Positions 22,993 through 35,450 of a DNA stretch of 64,000 nucleotides are shown here, piece after piece. Source of the stretch: Saururus chinensis (lineage: Eukaryota > Streptophyta > Magnoliopsida > Piperales > Saururaceae). Under the pieces are notes generated by a model. It worked only from the letters and a program-made list of their open reading frames with translations, searched no databases and was not told where the DNA came from. Made by a program: the position numbers and the translations under genes. Location: contig CP141148.1 in assembly GCA_035235625.1 (NCBI GenBank), positions 30,071,057 through 30,135,056 of the forward strand. The letters are read 5' to 3'. The first letter of the stretch is position 1. Every line of letters begins with the position of its first letter.

Positions 22993-25492
22993 ATGGCAGG
23001 CTGCTGGTTGAGGCTGTGTCTGCAAGTGCTTGCATTGCTGTCGGTTGCCCAGGCTTGGAGCAAGGAGGGTCACATTATGACATGCCGGATAGCCCAGGTA
23101 ACTTTGATGGTTACCAGAACAGGTTATTGTAGCAGGAAATTGAGATGCCAATTGTGCTTACTTATGCATATAGATCACCAAATGGGAATGGAGTTTCTAT
23201 ATTCTACCTTGGTCTACATGTACCCTTTGCAAACCATTAGCAGCACTTGTTTATGCATAGCATGTATATTTTCATGGTCACTCGGTTCATGCCTGATTCC
23301 TAGTAATTACTTGAATGAACACTATATATGCTGCATAGGAGCTGTTAAATGCTGAAGCAGCCGAAGCTGTTCGCAATTTGCTACCAGAGTACGCAGAAGA
23401 CGACCTCTCAGCTCTATGCACATGGCCTGATCAGATTCGCCATTGGAGCAAATACAGGTGGACCAGCTCCCTCCATTTCATCGACACACCAGATGGTCTC
23501 TGCACCTTTGACGCTTCCAGTATGCACTCATCTCATCTATTTCCACTGTTAATTTAGGGCCCTTTGACCCTTTGTAATTGGGATTTCATTCCATATATAT
23601 CAGGGGATTGCCATGACCAATTTGGAAGAGAAGGCATGTGTGTTTCCGGTGCAATTCGGAATTTCACTTCCCAGCTACTGCATTACCGTGAAGGATCATC
23701 TGATCGTCGATGTAAGCCCTTCTTCTGCTTGTTTCAATACATTAAAATTGCCAAAAAAAAAAAAGAGATCGGTTCAGGAACATGGACTAGAATTCCAGAA
23801 GCATAAGCTTGCTACAAAGCTCTGTCACAAAGTAGTACGGCTGGAAAAAATTCGGCTGGATCCATTCGGTTTGGTTCAGAAATTTTGGCTAAATTCTGGG
23901 AAAAAATCGGCAACTAAAAAACTAGGATATCAATTTATACTAAGATGCAAATTAATTTGATTAATGTAACAAATGCTTAATCCCAAAAGTTATTAACATG
24001 AACCCAAGTATAAAATAGACAGAAAGTACTTAAAATGTACGTACTTTCTTTATGGCAGAGCTGCAGATATGGGCACAGCAAGTTCTTACTTTTTTTCTAA
24101 AGAGAAAGGCTAGCCAGAGCCCTTATGGGCTTTACAAAAAATTGCCGAATAACCAGCACGGAAAGCATATAAATTTATAGCGTAAAAAGGAAGAGGGTCA
24201 TCACTTTGTATAATTGTATGTTTGTTAGTTATGGGTATTTATTTGCACAGACAACATGACTGAGGCCCTGCTGTTCTTGTCCCATTTCATGGGAGACATT
24301 CATCAGGTATGGAAATCGTACTTTAGTGTTGTTCCTCAAGCTCAGTAGTCTTTGGTTGCTGAACTGTCTGGACTTAGCTGATTACGGGCGCATTTGATCC
24401 TCTCTGCAGCCCATGCATGTAGGGTTCACAAGTGATGAAGGTGGCAACACCATTGAACTACATTGGTTTAGGCACAAGTCTAATCTGCACCATGTGAGCA
24501 TCAAAGAGAAAAAGCTTTGTGATTGATGCCATTGTTAATCTTGACTAATTAAGATTACTCAACCTTCATTACCACGTTCTCAAAATTAAGTTTCAGATTG
24601 CTGACTGCTTGTAATGCAACTCTTGTCTTTGCTATGACTAGGTATGGGACAGGGAGATCATTCTCACAGCTGCAGCAGAACTATACGGGAAGGATGTTTC
24701 TCTTCTGCAAGAAGCTATACGAAGCAACGTGACTGATGTAAGCATGCCCCATGAATCCTTCATAGATAAAAACAACTTATTTATTAGAACTTTTCACATG
24801 TTATGTGCTCTTATTGTGCTGCAGGGAACCTGGGCAGATGATACGAGTTCCTGGGAAGATTGCAGCGACCTACTATCTTGCTCCCATAAGTGGGTTTATT
24901 CACTATATAATTAACGTGCAAGAGCCTGTATAACTACTGTAACATGTTGTAATTAATGTTAGAATGTGTGATGAGAACAGGTATGCTTCAGAGAGTATAA
25001 AATTAGCTTGCAAATGGGGCTATAAAGATGTTCAGCAGGGCTCAACCCTGGCAGGTAGGATTCGTTTGCCTCTTTTATTAAAGAAAACAGTTAATATGTG
25101 CCTAGTTGTATATTGAAAAATATGTGCCCGAGGCGATGCAAGCTGTTGGATTGCATCAGATAAGTGCCTGGCACTCGCGATCGCACAGCCCAAAAGTGAA
25201 CAACACATGGGGTGCATATAAATGGGACTCTTAATTAACTTCTTCAATTATGAAAATAGTTGAATCTCTTGAATTGGCTTGTAAGCATTACTCTTTTGGG
25301 TGTGTTCTTGATTTATTTGTATGATTAAAAGCTCAAATTGAACAGCAATTACTTGGTCCTGCAGATGATTACTTTAATACCCGACTGCCCATTATCACCA
25401 AGCGGATTGCTCAAGGGGGGGTGCGGCTAGCCATGATTTTGAACCAAGTATTTGGGTCGAATCATGATCATTCCAGTTTGGTCGCATTTTAA
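22993..25492 (+). CDS. S1/P1-type bifunctional nuclease, BFN1/ENDO-like, complete
   Basis: Nine exons join in frame: 22993-23097, 23339-23519, 23604-23711, 24251-24306, 24410-24493, 24642-24737, 24825-24889, 24981-25054, 25365-25492. All introns are GT-AG. The product is 298 residues, normal for plant BFN1/ENDO enzymes. A hydrophobic signal peptide (about residues 6-21) ends before Trp22, which becomes the N-terminal residue of the mature enzyme. All nine zinc ligands expected for the family are present with P1-like spacing: Trp22, His27, Asp66, His81, His143, Asp147, His153, His177, Asp181. N-glycosylation sites occur at NFT, NMT and NVT. Such enzymes act in the secretory pathway or vacuole and cut single-stranded DNA and RNA, often in senescence and cell death; the last point is family knowledge. 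The ATG at 22993 is chosen because it gives the signal peptide. The closest relative cannot be decided here. Confidence 0.95.
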
Positions 25493-25733
25493 GCATCACT
25501 TGCTCTATGTACATTAAGTTCGTTGCATATATTAGTAATATCAGGGAGGATCAACTAGCTATTACTGGCCCAATAATGCTCTTTTTATAAGCATACTAAT
25601 TAACAGGAATTTTATGTTTTAACCTACTAAAAACTAATCAATTTTTCATATCAGATTTGTCATATCAAATTTGTTGTAGAAAAACTGGTGGGGCACCCCC
25701 AATGATAAAAAAGGCACACACCTCATGCTACAT
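25493..25733. other. 3' flank of the nuclease gene
   Basis: AT-rich 3' untranslated or intergenic DNA. No polyadenylation site is assigned with confidence. Confidence 0.4.
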
Positions 25734-25958
25734 TCTCTTTCCGTCCTAAATTAATAGCTTCATAAGAGTGTCATAAGCTTATTTTCCCTTCTCTTGGGTA
25801 TTTAAAAAAAAAATATCATAAGTATATTTTTCCTTCTCTTAAATGTTAGTTTCACCATTTAATAAAAACCACCATTTTTTTTCAAATGTAGCTACTAATA
25901 TAAGATGGAGGGAGTAAATTTTTTCAAACATAGATATTAATATAGTACAGAGGGAGTA
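25734..25958. mobile_element. Stowaway-like MITE, CTCCCTCCGTCC family, copy 1
   Basis: The left end reads CTCTTTCCGTCCTAAATTAATAG and the right part has GATGGAGGGAG near 25913 and CAGAGGGAG near 25955, the complement of the family terminus. The interior phrase AATAAAAACCACCATTTTTT also occurs in the copy at 58699-58893. The second right-hand terminus suggests a nested or extended copy. The family resembles Stowaway MITEs, which use a TA target. Confidence 0.6.
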
Positions 25959-27600
25959 TTATATTAGCACTTTTTTAACACCTCACTTAATAAGTTACCT
26001 CATTCAAACAAGGTGTAGCCTTGAATCTGAATAGAGCCATTGACAAATTTCTATTCTATTTAATAGATGGATACTAGTATAAATATCTTTGTAGTGCTAT
26101 GTAAGCAATGTGTCATGTATGTACTAATTAGATACACATCATATTAAGGGACTGCTTGGATAGCAAATTGCACAAAATCAAAATATCATTTCAATGAAAT
26201 TAATTCTCGTAGAATTTGAGCCGACTCAGAATTACATTTTGGTAACCGAATGCCTCAATTTTGCGAAATAGAATGAAATAAATTGCTATGGGTACATAGC
26301 AAGAGGGAATTGATTGAAAAGCAAACAAAGGTGGCCATTCCGCGGCATTAACTTAATATTCTCACAATGAGATTTACAAATTTTGCAAAATCAGGGCATT
26401 TGGCTAAATAGAACAAATTTTTTTTATTCCATTCAAAGCAATGAAGCTATAAACCAAGGGAATGGTGCAAGATATAGTTTGCAAGTGAAGGGTTTGAAGT
26501 TTTGAGGTAGGATGATTATCTATCTTTATAAATTGATTTATTATTCTTTTCCAATTAAAAATTTATGGTAAATCAGTAATAGCAATAGTGTTTTAATTGT
26601 GGTTGCATTTATAATAGAGATATTTGGGAATTGTTATAAAAAGAAAAGATGAACTTAGTAAGAAAAGGGTAGGAATGGCTTTCTAGAGGTAACATAAAAC
26701 CTTTGAATTGTTTTGGGATGGTTTGGAAATCCATAAGAATATTAAGAAGGCATAAAACTTTGATTGTTGACCCTTCGACATGGACTTTGACATGTTGGAG
26801 TGGTGTCAATATATTTATTAGCTTGAGTTTGACCTGTTGATTAAGGTGTCGATGATAGAACATATTGGGATATGTTTTATAATTGGCTTTATTTTGATAA
26901 ATAAAATTATGTCTAAAAGTTTGTATTTTAAGTCTTTAGAATGTGATAGAGATTAGTGATGTAATCAATTTCAGATATGAAATTAATTAGCTTAAAAAGG
27001 AGAAGCTGACTAGTTCTAAATTTCAAGGTGGAAGACTGAACAAAGTGGTTGATTCAAAGGTAAATTTTATACACTCACATACACAAAACACTTAGATTGT
27101 AATTAAAAAAACTCTTAAGGAGTGTTACTAAGTGTTTTGGACAAAAAGGAGAAAAGTCGCAATAGTTCATAAGTAATTGATCATCCTTGAAGAAAGATCT
27201 ATCGGTGATGAATGTCCTTGGGATTTTTTAATAGATGAATAATCAATTGTTTGTTTGGATGACAAATCAATTGGTTGCCTATTTGTTGTTTACATAACCC
27301 AAAACGATTGATCAGGTGTCTAATGTAAATCACACAATTGACACATGGATTCCTATATCTTACTAAATGTATCAAATTGACTAAATGATTAATCGATTGG
27401 ATGTCTAAGTTCTAATAGAACAGAGAATGATCGAGCACCTTGTGGAACAATCGATCAATTCGTGACTAGTTAACTAGTTTAAGCAAATCCAAAATAAGTT
27501 ATTTTCCAACTAAGAGACTAAAACCTTAGCCAACTTGATACACTATTGAAAGGGTAGTTTTGAACGAGTTAATACAAGGGGAAGCAAAATTTCTGAGAAA
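25959..27600. other. AT-rich intergenic DNA
   Basis: No gene is seen. The stretch 26150-26460 begins GGGACTGCTTGGATAG, which resembles termini of small DNA transposons in plants, but I could not pair its ends. At 27230-27480 the sequence is rich in ATTGATCA/CGATTG phrases without clear periodicity. Confidence 0.35.
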
Positions 27601-28645
27601 AATAAAGAGCTTAATGCATAGAGTTCTTCCCTAATTCACTTACAATTTGAGAGAAAATTCATAAGAGGTGAATACATTGTTTCATAATCATCTTATGGAA
27701 TAAAGATTGACTGATTAGAGAACAACACAAATCACAACACACCGGAGCTGAAGAGGAGTTCTTTATAAGGGAGATTGAAGAAACGTCTACATTAATAAAC
27801 AAATAGGACTTCGATTGAAGTACTTTGGAGAAGATAAAGAGCAAGCTTAAAGGGAAAAACATCAAGGAGGAGATTTGATGGCCAACAACTTTATCTAGAG
27901 AAGGAAATTCTAGTTAGGGCTACATATTAGGTCAAGTTAGGTCAGATTCTATAGGACATGACGTAGTCTAAGATAGGAATTGAACTTCTTGGACCCAAGC
28001 TAACCCGAGAACGGAAATAGGAACCAAGATTCTATCTTGGGTTGGGTCGGTTCTAATAATTTAAACCAAACTAACACTATATTGGGTCAACTCTATCTAT
28101 GAAAAATTACAAAAAATCATATAACTCAGGTTAAATATGGTTTTATGTGTTAATTAGGAACTTGGGTTGGGTTGTGTCGGGTCGATTCTTGGTTTTTTCA
28201 CATGTTAGACTGGACCTGAGATTTTTTTCTTAGACCTGACCTGACTCGAGATACCACCCAAACCGAGTAAATCTTAGGTTGGTTCCATCCAGATTAGGTT
28301 AGGTCTGGGTTTTGAATGCAACCATAGTTCTAGTGTTAGGGTAGATGTTGGTAGATTTATGTCTTATGAGTTATATATCCATAGTGCATTAATTCAGACA
28401 AGAGGGTGGCTAATCGTGGTTTTTTCCCATATTGGGTTTCCATGTAAAAATCCTTGTTTTTGATGATTGACTTGCATGCTTGATGTGTTGATAGTGGTTA
28501 ATTGCATCATAAATCATATGGTTGTTTTAGATTCTTGCGCATATAGGCTATAACTTGTAGTTATTTGCTTATTGATTAAGTATTTGGGTCATGGGCAATG
28601 TAGTGATCCACTAGGTTAGATAAATATTAAACTCATAGTCGGCAA
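27601..28645 (+). mobile_element. Ty1/copia-like LTR remnant, copy 2, with a hAT insertion
   Basis: This aligns with 16051-16700 on both sides of the 412-bp insertion at 27916-28327. The U5-like phrase TTTTTTCCCATATTGGG followed by CATGTAAAAATCC lies at 28423-28450, as expected for a copia LTR end. No coding region is present and no target duplication was found for the LTR itself. Confidence 0.5.
27916..28327. mobile_element. Non-autonomous hAT element (412 bp)
   Basis: The ends read AGGGCTAC at the left and, on the opposite strand, CTATGGTTGC at the right. These make an imperfect inverted repeat of hAT type. They are flanked by an 8-bp duplication TTCTAGTT (27908-27915) and TTCTAGTG (28328-28335). 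The interior is built of GGGTTGGGTCGG-type phrases, common in small hATs. The related LTR copy at 16051-16700 has the uninterrupted site (CTTCTAATTTAGG near 16238). Confidence 0.72.
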
Positions 28646-29040
28646 TAAAAATAATGAAGTATAATGGGTTTAAGGATGAGATTTTTGTGAAACACTTGGG
28701 AACCTAGTTAGGGGATCACTAGAGGAATCCCCAAGGATTTCAAACTAAGAGTGTAGTACACCCAACCAAAGCAGTGAGCTTTGTGGGTCTATGTTGCAAA
28801 TGAGGAAGAAGTTGAGCACACTAGTTGTCTACATAGTCTCAAACATGTCCACAAGGTGTCAACAATCTTTAACATGGGGCTGGGCAAGGTCAATAATGAT
28901 GTCAACAATACCAATAGTGGTAATTTAAAAAGGGGAAGGATGAGGATAAATAATCCAACCTCGCCACATTCTAAGGCAAACCCAATGTTAAGTTAAAAAT
29001 GGTTGTATTCCTATCGAAGGGTGGTGATCCAAATTAGTAA

Positions 29041-29250
29041 ATTGAATTAGAAGTGAGAACCAATATATGGTTTTCATGATAAGTGTTGATCAAGAAATGG
29101 TATGCATGAGATATGTTGACTAGGGAATGGTTTGCATAAGAGGTGTTGATTAGGGAATGGTTTGCATAAGAGGTGTTGATCAGGGAATGGTTTGCATACG
29201 AGGTGTTGACTGAGATGTGGTCTTCACAAGAGGTGTTAACTTGATGGGGC
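29041..29250. repeat. Imperfect tandem repeat, 30-bp unit, about six copies
   Basis: The unit AATGGTTTGCATAAGAGGTG plus about ten bases recurs near-perfectly at 29126-29215 and more loosely on both sides (ATGGTATGCATGAGATATG; GTGGTCTTCACAAGAGGTG). No reading frame is associated. Confidence 0.75.
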
Positions 29251-30679
29251 TTTCACGAATGTGATGATAAGTAGAGAAGAGTCTCAACTCAGAAGAAGAG
29301 ATTGAGATGATAACTAGAAATTGGTTTTCATGTATTTATGATCGTGAAAGGATCATTGTCATAGTTAAGAGGGAAGCTCTTAGCTAAGGATTTATGACCC
29401 TCAAAGGGTCATCACACACATTTATTTTATGGTGTCTAAGGACTTCATTGTGGTCTAGACATCCCATTACTCTTGTCCATGAGCATTGCAGTTAGGTCTT
29501 TACCTTTATTTATGACATAGGAGGTTAGTCGAACTAGTCTAAGGGGGCTTGACAAAACACCAAGGAGCAGAGTTCAATTTGTAGCAAGCATGGGTCTAGT
29601 AACTGACCCTCACCGCGGGTCAGCCCAGCGTGGTTCTGGTAACTAACTAGAGCCGCCTTGTGCAGGTCAAGTTCTGACCCGGCCCAAATCAGGTTGGTCC
29701 ATTCCGGGGCAAAAAAATCAAGAAATTTTTTTATTTTCCTTTTCTAGAATATATTTTTTTATATACAATTGTGATTGCATGTGGTATTATGGATGTGTTT
29801 TAATTGTCATGTTAAGGCTTTATTAATGTTATGGGCCGGCCAGGGGATTATATTGCAATCGTATGTCTTCTCAATTTTTTTAAAAAAATTGTTGAACGCA
29901 CCACTTATGTAACTTTGAGAGAGAGTGTACATTATACTTATTGTAAGCAACACCAGAATTCAAGGATCACGTCTTAAGAATTAATGTATATTTTTTTCTA
30001 TTTTCCAACTTGTACAATTTTTTTAAGGGACTGTACAAGGAATTTGGACCATATTTTTAATTGTAGTGTGTGGTGATGGAGCCCCTGGCCGAGTCCTAAA
30101 AGCCTGATGACAAAATTGACATTAATGCCCTTGTTAATTTTGTATATGGATATTTTTATGATTCTTTGAGAATTAATTGTATTCATTTTGTTATTTGAAA
30201 AGGTAATAGCACAAATTTAGTTCCCACATCTGTTGAGATGATTTAGAAATGGCCAGAGCAACCTAAGTTATTTGTCAACGTGTGAATCATATAGAATGCT
30301 ACCATGGGGTTCATAGATTCACATACATAAAAATATTGTGTTATTAAATTTTCATTATGTGACAAAGATTGTCATCCGGCCCCAAAGGGAGGTGCTAGTT
30401 AGCGTTACATAATTAGGATAGGGTGGAGGGTTATATATTTTAACAGGTGTGAATCCATATGCCCAAAGGTGTGGAATTTTTATGTAATGTTTTATGTATA
30501 ACCCACTAGCCTTATCATGAGACAAAATGAACATTTGTTTCTATACGGCTTAATAAATGATGCAGATTGCAACCTTTGCTTAAAGGGACGTTTACAATTT
30601 TACTACATGATTTTAGCATTGGTTATTTCATACTTATGTTATTGTTTCTTGCCCTCTTTAATATTTGCATGTATTTATT
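29251..30679. other. Intergenic DNA upstream of the copia element
   Basis: I see no gene. A short GC-richer patch at 29600-29705 has phrases such as CTGACCC and GGGTCAG. The 5' LTR and primer-binding site of the copia element that starts near 30680 should lie here, but neither was found. Confidence 0.35.
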
Positions 30680-33600
30680 CTTTTATTATAGCTTATTCGT
30701 CTTTTATTTTTAACCCTAATCAGCACCTTCCATTATTGTCTGGGAACAATTTTACAGATTAGAAGGAAAAAATTCTTTTACTGTTAAGGTGCATGGACTT
30801 GGATTTGTCGTTTCGTATGGATGTACCCACCACTCCTATAGAAAAAAGTATACCAAGTGAGGTAGCATCTTTTGAAAAGTGGAGTGGTCTAACTGCTTAA
30901 GCATGATGCTCATGAGGTTTCACATAAATAAAAATATTAGGGAATTCATCCAAAAATGCGCTACAGTCCAAGAACTTTTAAAAGCTATTGAAGCTCAATT
31001 TAAGAGTTCTGATAAAGTCTTGGCCAACACCTTAATGTTCAAGTTGTCATCCATGAGGCTAATAGATAACAAAGGGGTTAGAGAGCATATCATGCAAATG
31101 CGTGATATTGCTAATCAGTTGAACAACTAAAAAATAAAGATTGATGACACTTTTTTGGTCCACTTTATTCTTAACTCCCTGCATGCACAATATGGGTCAT
31201 TCAAGATCTCTTATAACACACATAACACTCAGTGGTTAGTTAATGACCTTCTGAGTATGTGTGTACAGGAAGAGGGGAGACTTAAGCAAGAGATACTAGA
31301 GAGTACCAATCTAGTTTCTCATAAAGGATAAAAAAAAGGTAATCGTGGTGATCCAAAGAAGAAAGCTGGTAAAGGTGTGCAGATAAAGTCTACTGGTATC
31401 ACCAAGGAAACCAAATACTTTTTCTGCAATAAGAAAGGACACATGAAGAAAAATTGCCCTAAGTATCAAAAGTGGTTTACCAAGAAAGGAGGTAATTTCA
31501 TGTCTTTAGTGTGTTATGAATCTAATTATGTTGATTCTTATCATAATAACATATGGTTTATTGACTCTGGTTCTACAATCCATGTTTCTACTATCATGTA
31601 GGGGTTTCTCAATAAGGAAACCAAATGATGGGGAGTAAAACATCTATTTGGAAATAAGATGTGTTCGAAGGTTGAAGGTGTGGGAACATATAAGTTTATT
31701 CTCCATACAAGATACACCTTAGATTTAGAAAAAGCTTTCTATATTCCAAGTTTTTTTAAGAACTTAGTTTCTGTATCAAGATTAGTGCCTTATGGCTTTA
31801 ATTTTTAATTTATGAATTCCTCATTTTTGATTATTAAAGATTCAGTCACCATTGGTTCTTGCTCTTTGATTGAAGGACTATATTGTCTCTCTTTACATGT
31901 TTCATTTGAACAATCTACGTTGTCTATGCACGAAAGTATTATTAAAAGGAATTCCTCTATGCTATGGCACAGGTGGTTGGGGCATATCTCTATTGACTGC
32001 TCAAAGTAATTAGTAAGAGAAGGAGTTTTAAATACTCTTAACTTTACTGATCTTGAGACATGTATAAACTCCATAAAAGGAAAGCAGACTAACAAGTCTT
32101 CTAAGGGTGCTAAGAGGTATGATGAGAAATTAAGCACCATACACACTGATATTTGTGGACCGTTTAGTACTCCTTGTCTGAATGGTCAAAGGTATTTCAT
32201 TACCTTTATAGATGATCATACACGATACATGTATCTTTATCTCTTAAATAAAAAATCTGAAGCATTTGATACTCTAAAGACTTATAAGGAAGAGGTAGAG
32301 AAACAATCTGGATTGAGTATCAAAATTGTTAGATCAAACAGAGGAGTGGAATACTATAGCAGGTACACAGAGAGTGGACAAAAACCTGGACCATTTGAGC
32401 AGTTTCTGAAGGAATATGGTATTATTGCACAATGCACAGTACCAAGCACACCACAATAAAATGGTGTTGCTAAAAGAGGAACCATACTTTGATGGATATT
32501 ATGAGGAGTATGATCACTAACTTCTCTCTTCCTCTTAATATGTGGAGTGAAGCCTTAAAGATAGCCATGTACATTTTAAATCAAGCTCCATCTAAAGTCG
32601 TTCCTAAAATACCCTTGAGCTATGGAATGGATGGAAACAAAGTTTAGATCATGTACACATCTGGGGTTGTCTTATTGAGTTTAGGGTATACAATCCACTT
32701 GAGAAGAAGCTTGACCCTAACATTGTCAGTAGTTTTTTCATTTGCTATGAAGAAAGGTCTAAGGGTTATAGGTTTTATTATCCATCTCACACCCCTATAG
32801 TAGTCTAAGCACGAAATGCACGTTTTCTTGAGTATGGCAACTTCAGTGGAAGTATTTCCCCCAAACACATTGTGTTTAAAGAACTACATGTTTCAGTTGT
32901 TATACCCACATCCGGTGGAGGATCACATACTGCATCGCCTATGGTGATTATAGAGAAGTCTCTTATTCCTTCACCATCCCCTCAGGAACAAGTTACTGAA
33001 GTTCTTATTACACAGGCACCTCCGCCTGTTGATGAAATAGGACTTCAAAGGTCCTCAAAATTAAAGAATCATGCACTCCCTTCTGACTATGTTGTATACC
33101 TCCAAGAGTCTGACAAGAATGTTTGACTCATTCAAGATCCTATTACATATTCACATGTCATGTCTAGAGATAACTCTAGCAAATGGTATGATGTCATGCA
33201 TGATGAGATGAAATATATAGCTGATAATCAAGTCTAAGATCTCATGGAGTTACCGCAGGGTGCTAGGACTCTTGGCTACAAGTGGGTCTATAAGACTAAA
33301 TTAGATCCATCTGGTAACATTAGCATATATAAGGTCCGACTTATAGCCAAAGGTTTTCTTTAGAAAAATAGTGTTGACTATAATGAAACCTTCTCTCTAG
33401 TTTCTACAAAGGATTCATTAAGAGTTATTTTGGCTCCTTTAGCTCAATTTGACTTGGACTTACATCAAATGGATGTCAAGATGGTTTTCTTGAATGGGGA
33501 TCTTAAGAAGAATGTGTTTATGACTCAGCCTGAAGGATTCACCTCAAATAGAGGAAGTCATCTGGTTTGTAGACTCAAGAAGTTAATATACGGACTGAAA

Positions 33601-34740
33601 CAAGCCTCCAAATAGTGGTATTTGAAGTTCAACAATGTTATTACTTCATTTGGTTTTAAAGAGAACATTATTGATCAGTGTATATACCTTAAGGTTAGTG
33701 GGAGCCGTTACACATTTCTAGTCTTGTATGTTTATGGGATTCTACTTGCAAGTAGTGACTTAGGGATGTTGCAAGAAACTAAGTAGTTTCTTTATCAGAA
33801 CTTTGATATAAAAGATTTAGGAGAGGCATCCTGTGTCATAGGGATCGAGATTTATCGTGATAGATCTAGAAGGATCCATGGGTTGTCTCAACAAGTCTAT
33901 ATCAATAAAGTTCTGAAATAGTTTAACATGGAAAACTACTTACCTAATGTAGCTCCTATTGTGAAAGGTGACAAATTTGGCTTGTTCTAGTATCCAAAGA
34001 ATTCTTTGGAGTTAGAAAGCATGAAGGAAATTCCTTATGCATCGGCAGTTGGTAGTATGTTGTACTTGGGGGTCTGTACAAGACTTGATATTGCCTTTTC
34101 TATGGGAATGTTGGGTAGATACCAAAAAAATTCAAGGTTAGATCATTAGAGAGCTGCAAAGAAGGTTATGAGGTATCTACAAGGAACGAAGGATTGCATG
34201 CTTACATATAGACATTCTGATCATTTGGAGCTAGTTGGATACACAGATGTAGACTTTGTTGGTTGTGTTGACTCGAAAAAGTCGACATCGGGTTATATTT
34301 TCCTTTTGGCAGGCAGTGCTGTCTCTTGGAAAAGTATTAAGCAAACCCTTATAGCGTCATCAACTATGGAGGCAGAGTTTGTTGCTTGTCATGAGGGCAC
34401 GTCACATATTACTTGGCTGAGGAATTTTGTCATAGGAATTACTATTATGGATTCCATATCTAGGCCGTTAAAGATGTTCTGTGATAATAGTGTTACTATG
34501 TTCTTCACAAAGAACAACAAGAGTAGAAGTCGGAGTAAGCACATCGATATTAAGTATCTTGTTGTTCAAGATCGTGTTAAAGCAGGGACAGTTGTTATTG
34601 AGCATATAGGTTCTGAGCTTATGGTTGTTGATCCAATGACTAAGGGCTTACCCCTTTTTCCGTTTAAGAGTCATGTATGTGCATACGAAAGTCATTTTAA
34701 AGTTTCTCATTACCCACTTGGTTATTTTTTTAACTAAAAT
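30680..34740 (+). pseudogene. Degenerate Ty1/copia gag-pol
   Basis: Domains occur in the Ty1/copia order. Gag of the UBN2 type spans about 30715-31370 (MRLIDNKGVREHIMQMRDI). A zinc knuckle is at 31413-31455, with its first Cys changed to Tyr (YFFCNKKGHMKKNC). A protease motif, DSGSTIH, is near 31563. A GAG-pre-integrase segment is at 31930-32000 (LWHRWLGHIS). Integrase begins with HTDICGPF near 32137. Reverse transcriptase spans about 33150-33990, with YVYG where family members have YVDD. RNase H is at 34168-34700 (SGYIFLLAGSAVSW, SKHIDIKYL). Many in-frame stops interrupt it, for example in gag, after PSTPQ, and in the reverse transcriptase. The 5' end is missing. It is not functional. Confidence 0.93.
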
Positions 34741-34814
34741 ATTTTTCTCAAATTTAGTTTAATTGAGCTAAGTAGGAGATTTTATTCTTTTTATGGCTCA
34801 ATTGAGAAGTTGTG

Positions 34815-34827
34815 CCAAGTGGGGGAA
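34815..34827 (+). other. Polypurine tract of the copia element
   Basis: The purine run AAGTGGGGGAA lies directly before TGTTGGGC, the start of the 3' LTR. This is where plus-strand priming occurs in this class. Confidence 0.65.
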
Positions 34828-35320
34828 TGTTGGGCTTTATTTTTGTAATAAAATATCAAGTGGCCCAACTGTAACGACCCGACCCAAGCCGGGCCCACAA
34901 AATCACTAATAGGAATTTTTTCTCTTTCCTTGAGCCAGGAATCATCGTCTGAGTGCGAGAGGTACAACGTTCGTCTACGCACTACGGAGCTTTAAGGCTT
35001 CTTCGTACGTAGACTTAGGTTGTAACGAGCACGTACACACAACGAAGCTTCATAGTTCGTCACGTGTAAAACAAAATAAAACATATTATTATAATGATTT
35101 GGATCGGGCCAACGTTACCTTGCCGTTGGTTGCCTACGTACGTATTGGATATTATTCTAATACGATCGGATCCGAACGTAGTTCTGCCTAATGGCTACTA
35201 CATACAACAAGTATCACAAAATCATACGTATAAAATACATATCTCCGAATATTTAGTCGGAGTGTACAAAAACTCGTCATATATCGGAGTGAAGCGGAAG
35301 TTAATAAACCAAAAATGTAC

Positions 35321-35431
35321 ATCTCGCTTTACCACCGAGCGGGATCAAAACTACACATACATATCTCGCTCTATCACTGAGCCGAGACCGAAAACACAAA
35401 TTACACGTCTCGCTCTACCCTAGAGCGAGAC
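35321..35431. repeat. Three hairpin repeats within the solo LTR
   Basis: Three units spaced 42-44 bp carry inverted arms. At 35407-35431 the arms GTCTCGCTCT and AGAGCGAGAC pair perfectly around a 5-base loop. At 35321-35345 ATCTCGCT faces AGCGGGAT. At 35363-35388 CTCGCTC faces GAGCCGAG. The related LTR near 41907 has a weaker form (CACTCTATCACAGAG). Confidence 0.75.
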
Positions 35432-35450
35432 CACACACGTCATATAAGTA

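Noticed and set aside
22905-23355. Alternative open frames over exon 1 and intron 1 of the nuclease
   Set aside because: They run through the GT donor at 23098 or use other frames. The spliced nine-exon model accounts for the whole family sequence.
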